Shown: positions 60,841 to 64,000 of the stretch, piece by piece
How the letters are laid out: each line of letters opens with the position of its first letter
Numbering within the stretch: the first letter of the stretch is position 1
NCBI GenBank assembly: GCA_021018815.1
Contig: JAITYX010000030.1
Location: 4,107,001-4,171,000 of the forward strand
Length of the DNA stretch: 64,000 bases
Source of the DNA: Talinum fruticosum
Lineage: Eukaryota; Streptophyta; Magnoliopsida; Caryophyllales; Talinaceae
Reading direction: 5' to 3'
Notes under the pieces: generated by a model
Database searches by the model: none
Told to the model about the DNA's origin: nothing
What the model saw: only the letters and a program-made list of their open reading frames with translations
Made by a program: the position numbers and the translations under genes

Positions 60841-62074
60841 CTTGGATTTGACGGACCAATCGGTGTCTTGGCCAGAGGGGGCCCACCAAGAGGGGGATCT
60901 GATGCTATGTCCATTTTATGTATAGCACAAGTGAAGTGTCATTTTCCTCGTTGGAGGCTTTGGATTTTTAGATCAGAGAGCGGAGATTCGGCCACGTATG
61001 TGATGTTGGAGCCACAGAGGGGTGTGTGGTTGTAAATAGACTGACATGAATTGACTGTTGGTGGGTGGGGGTCCTAGAAATGGATGAGCCATTGAGGGGT
61101 ATATCTTTTAGAAGGTGGGGACTCTTCCTTTTTTTCCTGATTGATTTGTCCCTAAATTTGTAGGTAGAGACAGTCTTAAATCTGTTCCCATTGGGACCCC
61201 TTTTTCCCATGATAATAAATGGTCAAGCCTTTTGTAGGTTGTAATCCACTTCACCTATGGGCCTCCTGCCTAAATGAGTTGGTTGGTTTGAATTCAAGAT
61301 ATGTTACATTTGGGTGGGTTGACCCCATTAACCCACCTGACCGGACCCAGTTCAATTGAATAAGCGAGTCGGGGTGGATTGGGTATGTGCAGGTTGTAAT
61401 CAGTTTTAGGCTATAATGGTAGACTTGATGGTTAAATGAGTAGGTTGGTTCAGACTCGAGTGTGTTAAATTTGGATAGATTGACTGACCCATTGTCTTCT
61501 CAGGCCCAAACTAATCCAAGTGAGGAAGTGAGTCGAGTCGGGTTGGTTATTTATAGGTTGAGTGATTTGATCAGTTGGACCCATAATCTTAAAAATTCTC
61601 AGGCTAATATTTATAATCATTTAAAAAAATAAATTTATTAATCGAAAGTCAATACGTCATCTACAATAATATTTTTGAACTTAACTGTCATAAAAAATAA
61701 TTATTTAATTGCTATATTATGGTTTAAACTTCTATATTTAGTGGTCAAGGGCAAATAATTCAAAAGAAAAGAGTGAAATGCCTTTCAACAGTGAAAAAAG
61801 TTTAGGACCGGGCCAAGCCACCATGATACCAACGCTCACTCCTCCCTCTACCAAAATCGATTCAAACTTCCTATAAAAACACATATATACTTTTGCTCCC
61901 CATATGCCTTTTTAAATTTCTAAAAACAAAACAAATTAAAAAACAATCCACATAATATGAAACTCATAATTTATAACGTGATCCTAGGTCCATTGACCCG
62001 GGACACGTGTAACAAAATGGGAGGGGAGCGGGAAATTAGGGTGGTTATAAAAATAATTTTTATTTTTATTTTTA
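60841..62074. other. APRR2 3' flank and intergenic region
   Basis: Probable 3' UTR to about 61240, with AATAAA at 61214. A degenerate duplicated segment follows at about 61257-61500 (taaatgagttggttggtt words, period about 165 bp). Then AT-rich DNA without genes. Confidence 0.5.
61214..61219 (+). terminator. Candidate polyadenylation signal of APRR2
   Basis: AATAAA 374 bp after the stop codon, followed by T-rich sequence. Plant signals are loose, so this is a positional suggestion only. Confidence 0.35.
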
Positions 62075-62213
62075 GGCTCGATCCATTTAAGCTGTAAGGA
62101 GGTATAAGAAGTTGTAAATAGTTGTAAGATGGTTATAAAATTAATTATAAAAAGTTGTAAGGAAGCTGTAAGAAGTCGTACGATTGTAAGCTAAAACTAA
62201 ATGAAACAGAGCC
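62075..62213. mobile_element. Best-preserved MITE of the 'ttgtaag' family
   Basis: 139 bp with ends ggctcgatccattta and (reverse complement) ggctctgtttcattta, flanked by the 3-bp duplication TTA on both sides (62072-62074 and 62214-62216). The interior consists of irregular ttgtaag/gctgtaag repeats. The 3-bp duplication suggests the PIF/Harbinger (Tourist) group. Confidence 0.75.
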
Positions 62214-62441
62214 TTAATGATCTCGAGCCCATAAACTCGAGATCATTTAATAACTTTTATCTATAACTTATGCAGATTAAAGACTAAGAAAATCCTGTAT
62301 AATGTGAAACTATCTTAATTGATAATAGTGGCTATGATACTCCAGAAAAAAATTAGGTTGATTTTGTGACAGATTTCAGGATTTAGGTTAACATTACCAA
62401 ATAAAAAGATATTGCAAAAGATGTTCTTCATACCAAACACA

Positions 62442-62447
62442 TATAAA
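62442..62447 (+). promoter_or_regulatory. Candidate TATA box of the cysteine-rich gene
   Basis: TATAAA in acatataaaacc, 80 bp upstream of the ATG at 62528, a normal spacing for a short plant leader. Confidence 0.5.
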
Positions 62448-62527
62448 ACCCTACTGAGCCTTTGCATTAAACCCTAATCAAACATAAAAAATACCCACTT
62501 CTCATACTTTATTTATTTATTTTTAAA

Positions 62528-62919
62528 ATGGCATTTTTTTCAAAGAAGATAACAGTAATGATACTACTAGTGATCGCAGCAACAATGTATATGGGTAGCT
62601 TTGCTACATCATCTTCTCCAGTGAGATCTCTGGAGGGGGAGAACTTCAGCAGTTCGAATGCTTTTCCAACCAAGAATGTTTGAGGAAGGACTGTGTCGAT
62701 GAGCTGAACGAGGCGTTCGAGAAGAAGGATGTAAAGTTGGTGAGCAGCCATTGTTGTAGGGTACTCAAGGACACTTCTGATTTATGCATAAAATCGATCT
62801 TTTCTGAGGATCCTTTCATTGAAATTGGAGTTGAATTTGGGGATAAATGTAAGGTAGAATGCACCCAAGCTGTGTTTGGTTGGGAGGAAAATAATTTTTT
62901 ATATTTTTTTATTTGGTAG
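62528..62919 (+). CDS. Small secreted cysteine-rich protein, prolamin-like/ECA1-like (one-base frameshift; MITE-derived C terminus)
   Basis: ATG at 62528 opens a hydrophobic signal peptide (ITVMILLVIAATMYMGSFA) and then reaches TGA in its own frame after 51 codons. The following frame encodes ECFSNQECLRKDCVDEL, a charged stretch, then SSHCCRVL, DLCIK and DKCK. A CC pair with flanking single cysteines after a signal peptide resembles plant prolamin-like (ECA1 gametogenesis-related, egg-cell-secreted) peptides; identity beyond that is uncertain. Adding one G to the GGGGG run at 62635-62639 joins the two parts into one frame of 130 codons. Native codons end at 62868; the final 16 residues and the stop come from the inserted MITE. 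It is either a gene misread by one base or a recently broken copy. From the family, the product would be secreted and act in reproductive cell signalling. Confidence 0.6.
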
Positions 62920-63694
62920 AAATTATTATCCACATAAAAAACCTCATAATAATATAACAAGTTTAAATACCAAAAAAATAACTTTAAAAAAAGCCAAAAA
63001 TTGGGAACAACACCAGATCTCTCTCTCTCTCATCGCGATCGGCTGTGGAACCTTCTCCTTCAGTCTTCGAAAGTAGAGAGAAAGACAAATGAACCTTGTC
63101 CTTCCCCACCGCTTGCCCCCTTCGCCTGTGGAACCATCGCGACCAGCGACGCCAGCACAAGCGCCACAAAGATGGGCAGCGCCAACGACGAGACGAACGA
63201 TCCCTCAGTATTCGAGATGTAAAGCGCGTGGAGCTTCCAGAACCCGCCTATAGCCAGGACCACAGATCTGAGCCTCTCGGTGCCGCAGCTGATGTTCGGC
63301 CAGTAGCGTGTGCAGAGCAACTCCCACATGCGCTCGTCCTAGGCCGTCCGGCGACACGTCTTGTTGGCACAAGACGTGAGCGATCGGTAGGAAAGAGAAG
63401 GAGAGATGAACAAGAGGAGAGAGAAAGTAGATGAGCGAGAGGAGAGAGAAAGCGGGATGAGCGAGGTTAGGACTTCAAATCAGTGATAAGCGAGAGGGAG
63501 GGAGAGCTGAGCCGAGAGTTGAGGTTGGACTCTAGGAAAATTAACTTCCTCTCTAAAATTAATGAAATTATTTTCTACTAATGAAAGGAAAATATTTTTC
63601 CTTGAAAAATTATTTTCAGAATTTATGTTGTCAAACATCAGAACATAGAATCTTAATTTTTCAAGAAAATGTTTTCCCCCAACCAAACACACCC
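62869..63694. mobile_element. Tourist-like element, GGNTGTGTTTGG family, copy 2
   Basis: 826 bp, beginning gctgtgtttggttgggaggaa and ending cccccaaccaaacacaccc. Flanking trinucleotides are CAA (62866-62868) and TAA (63695-63697). The subterminal right part shares ggaaaatattttycctt words with the element at 33430. The GC-rich middle (about 63015-63490) has an exon-like composition but no recognisable product. Its insertion lies in the 3' end of the cysteine-rich gene. Confidence 0.75.
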
Positions 63695-63697
63695 TAA

Positions 63698-64000
63698 GAA
63701 ATAAAAGGATTGAAAATAGTTAAACTATAAGTCAGCCTTGTATAAGGCGGTTTCGGTCTCATTTATTATGAGACACGTAACTTAATTTTGATCTCGTTAA
63801 ATAACACATCAAATGTGTTACATAAGATTGTTATACATATACAAAAATTTGTCGTTTCTTTGTAATAAATTTCTTACCAATGCGGACGTAATTCGGACCT
63901 AAATTTTTAATAATATCTATCGACAACTTTACAACTATATTAACTCATACTCACGCTCGATCTCTCTATAACAATCATGGGTTGAATATCAACTTGAACT
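63698..64000. other. Right edge of the window
   Basis: AT-rich DNA; no gene, repeat or element boundary recognised. Confidence 0.5.

Overview
The window is nuclear DNA of a flowering plant, almost certainly a eudicot. Genes with many short exons and canonical GT/AG introns sit in AT-rich DNA full of microsatellites and small DNA transposons. No rRNA, tRNA, CRISPR array or bacterial-style operon was recognised. The species cannot be named from the sequence alone.

Layout from left to right. (1) At 1-1.16 kb are an ATT-rich tandem duplication and a long (TAA)n(TTA)n palindrome. (2) At 1159-2148 (+) is a single-exon gene for a membrane-anchored MYB/SANT protein (maMYB type). (3) At 5.6-8.4 kb (-) is a decayed CC-NB-ARC-LRR (RPM1-like) resistance pseudogene. 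(4) At 13163-22044 (-) is a complete nine-exon organellar-type cysteinyl-tRNA synthetase; its 3.6-kb intron 7 carries a hAT element and a MITE. (5) At 22-36 kb is a transposon-rich stretch: a Tourist-like MITE, a 2.95-kb non-autonomous hAT, a Pack-MULE-like element with long terminal inverted repeats and a perfect 9-bp target duplication, and another Tourist-like element. (6) At 37069-43659 (+) is a six-exon PMT14-type Golgi methyltransferase with a Helitron-like end in intron 1. (7) At 44-55 kb are a hAT, a second copy of the 22.6-kb MITE, TA-repeat arrays, a 5'-truncated LINE nested inside a MITE, and a MULE-type MITE. (8) At 56552-60840 (+) is an eleven-exon APRR2-type pseudo-response regulator with a GARP domain and four upstream ORFs. 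(9) At 62528-62919 (+) is a small secreted cysteine-rich (prolamin-like/ECA1-like) gene whose last residues come from an inserted MITE.

The order PMT14 then APRR2 matches neighbouring Arabidopsis loci (At4g18030 and At4g18020), which supports both identifications. The products have unrelated roles: membrane-tethered transcription factor, organellar translation, cell-wall polysaccharide methylation, pigment/plastid-related transcription, and a putative reproductive peptide.

Two signals deserve most attention. Three otherwise well-conserved genes (PMT14, APRR2 and the cysteine-rich gene) each lack exactly one base at a homopolymer run, which looks like a systematic sequence or assembly error. 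Several non-autonomous transposons from different superfamilies carry GC- and pyrimidine-rich, first-exon-like interiors, as if gene pieces had been captured repeatedly. I did not find a convincing, wholly new biological system.
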